Below, one piece after another: positions 61,901-64,000 of a stretch of 64,000 nucleotides of DNA (position 1 is the stretch's first letter; each line of letters starts with the position of its first letter). Below the pieces are notes generated by a model. The model had not been told where the DNA came from. It worked only from the letters and a program-made list of their open reading frames with translations, and searched no databases. The position numbers and the translations under genes were made by a program. Where the stretch lies: positions 12,296,701 through 12,360,700 of the forward strand of contig NC_040016.1 in assembly GCF_000972845.2 (NCBI RefSeq), written 5' to 3'. The stretch is from Larimichthys crocea (taxonomy: Eukaryota > Chordata > Actinopteri > Sciaenidae).

Positions 61901-62913
61901 CTGATGCCATTCTTTCCCTGTCATTACCAGTCTCCTGCGTGCCAAGGCCAGGTGACAAGCAGATGGGCCTGGCTGGTGCTGAACTGAATCCTGTCGCCCG
62001 TTCTGTCCCACAGCGACACGACCGACAGCCTCCACCGGCAGACACGACATATTGGCCTATGGCCTCTCTGTCCATTCACTCAAGTTATCGTTGGTATCTA
62101 CCACAGGCACTGAACATCATAACTAGGGAGAGCACTTCTCAGGCACAGCTATTGTATTTACATATGAAAACGTGTCAGTTCTCTTTTTTACTCTGTGAGC
62201 AGCTCATTACAGAAGATAAACTAACGTGAAAGCTTTTCCTGGCTGCGATTTAATTCAACCTGTTTACCTGTCCATCATGTGCAGGGATTCAAGTGAAACC
62301 TCACATTTCATAACCTAGTATGAAACAGACAAATTGCATACAGCTGCCTGCTGGTTAACTAACCAGTTTCAGACGTCCAGACTGGAGCATGTAGGAATAA
62401 CATCTTATTTTTATTTTTAAGTGACACTGTGATGTTTGTTTTGCTGTAAATATACATCTAGATTTACCTACACAGTGACCATTGAGTGTTCGCTGATCGG
62501 GTCTCTATAAAGCACTATAAGCATTCTGGCATTAATTAAGATAAGATCGGCTTTATGATCACACCCTGTGAAATTCACTATCAAAGGCAAAAAAAAGGAC
62601 AAACACACATTTACTGGTCAGCTTCTCAAATGTGAAGATTTACTTCTTTTATATTTGTCTTGGACTATTGGCTGGACAAAACTATCACAGCTCAGTGAGC
62701 ATTTCTCTTCCCAGCTGTAGGCAACACTTTGACATATCACAATATAAATATCCACTCCAAATGTAAGGTGATCGGCATTTTTAGCCAAGAGCTTTGCAAG
62801 AAGCTTTACATCTATTTTTAAAAAGGGAGATCGGATGATATGAACTACCACCGAAGGCAACCATTTCCCTTTAAAATAGGGAAATGGTTGCCTAACACAT
62901 TGTTAGAGGGAAT

Positions 62914-63112
62914 TTAAAGAAAGTGATTCTCTGAAGACAGATAGAAGGAGAGAGCAAGTCTTACTGAGAATGTCTTTAAAAAAAACAACACTCTCATGGA
63001 TAGCCATCGGGCCCTGGAGATTTGCCCCCTTTGCATCTTCCTGATCGCCTCTGTGACCTCTTTAACGGAAATATCGTCCTCTAGCACAGCGGCTGTGATC
63101 AGCATTATGAAA
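62914..63112 (-). mobile_element. Second copy of the L1-clade RT fragment
   Basis: This is the duplicate of 54030-54223 within copy 2. Small indels shift the frame after EAIRKMQ, and downstream it reads FFLKTFSVRLALSF, the segment that normally follows the SPGPDG block. It is inactive. Confidence 0.65.
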
Positions 63113-64000
63113 TTTTTTGATATATCATAGACTAACTGACAAACAAATTCACAGATTAATCGAAGAGAATTATTAATTGGTCAGCGCTGAGAAAGTACAG
63201 AGGTTTGCAATATATCACACACTGTACCACAAGGCATTTCAGCTAATTACAAATGGCACGTGATTGTCTAAATTTAAGTGGCCAAAAATTATCAGCTGAA
63301 TAAATTAAAAAAGCAAATCGGGCCAGAAGTAGTGACTTATATGTCTATGAAAAATAATACCAGAAAGCCACAACGTACATCATGTATGTCGTTCTATGAA
63401 ACATTCATGCCATCATAATATGTACATCAAGATAAAGCCAAACCCGCGTGTGCGGTCGACATGTGCTCTTACACTGAGTGGAACGAGGTATCGCTGTAAA
63501 TGAGAGGAGTTAAAGCAAGCACAACATTCATAGCCCACGCACCCTTACAACCTGCCACCACACCCCTAAATCTAAAAGAAATGCTTTACAAGCAGCGAAC
63601 ACAATGACATATTCTACGTTGTGGTGATTGTGTTTTCGCTCCTTTTGCAGCAGTAGTCTGTAAAGGAGTCTCATTGGAATTCATGAAATAGTTTTATCAT
63701 GGCGGCCAGCGCTGTAAAATCAATACATTAACTGTGCCGGGGGGCTAACTCTCTCGGAGATTGTGTTTATGCACCCTGACCCATTCAACAAGTGTTGTGC
63801 ATTACTTTAAATTGGGAATTATCTACTCATACATTACAGAAACATGCAATAGATACATGAAGCGTGATACATGGAGTGGCTCGGGCTCATTTTATGTGCT
63901 ACATACAAGTGTGCCGAAAGTGTGCTCTCGTTTTGTTCGATGTCGTTGACCATGTTTAGTGGCTGCATTTTACAGTGAATATAGACAATGAGTGGGATGT

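Larger units (their letters stand above)
57902..64000 (+). repeat. Large direct duplication, copy 2 (indel-rich, runs off window end)
   Basis: This collinear copy of 48611-55138 starts right after a SINE-like segment. Differences are mostly one- or two-base losses or gains scattered through intron and exon alike, for example CAGAGTTT against CAGGTTT and TTCGGAGATG against TTCGAGATG; clear substitutions are fewer. It is about 430 nt shorter overall, of which 327 nt is a single absent insertion. The pattern resembles an unpolished long-read haplotig. Confidence 0.93.

Noticed and set aside
57902..64000. A second alpha2delta gene in tandem
   Set aside because: Only two exons plus intron are duplicated, both are frameshifted, and the copy is collinear with the intron of the first. 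It is a partial copy, not a separate gene.

Overview
This is vertebrate DNA, almost certainly from a teleost fish. Its genes are split into many short exons with canonical splice signals, its long introns carry microsatellites and tRNA-derived SINEs, and its repeats look like the short interspersed families common in percomorph fish. I see no bacterial-type operons, CRISPR arrays or rRNA/tRNA genes. The gene content resembles the human 3p21 neighbourhood, where MST1, ABHD14B and CACNA2D2 also lie.

Layout. (1) 1-3466: mostly simple-sequence and anonymous DNA, with a possible non-coding first exon pointing left out of the window. (2) 3910-15241, minus strand: a complete 18-exon mst1 gene (macrophage-stimulating 1, HGF-like protein; 709 residues). 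It has a signal peptide, PAN/N domain, four kringles and a catalytically dead trypsin-like domain. (3) 15242-16936: a divergent promoter region with an HNF1-like palindrome on the mst1 side. (4) 16937-19850, plus strand: a complete three-exon abhd14b gene (211 residues). (5) About 20356-24247: probable long 3'UTR of the next gene, which converges tail-to-tail with abhd14b. (6) 24248-49713, minus strand: the last 30 coding exons (about 856 residues) of cacna2d2, the voltage-gated calcium channel alpha2delta-2 subunit, from the VWA/MIDAS exon to the hydrophobic C-terminal anchor. The N-terminal exons are not in the window. (7) 48611-about 55138 is repeated at 57902-64000. The second copy carries frequent small indels, and both of its cacna2d2 exons are frameshifted.

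How the parts relate. The three genes are independent housekeeping or tissue genes (a liver-secreted growth factor, a cytosolic alpha/beta hydrolase, a neuronal channel subunit) and not a pathway. Exon phases were checked by hand: mst1 sums to 2130 nt, abhd14b to 636 nt and the cacna2d2 part to 2572 nt (one split-codon base plus 857 codons), all in frame.

The most interesting observation is structural. The 6-kb duplication differs mainly by small indels, and one copy has a 5'-truncated, poly-A-tailed insertion with a 15-bp target-site duplication that is cleanly empty in the other. This looks more like two haplotypes assembled in tandem than a real duplication. I found no undescribed multi-gene system.
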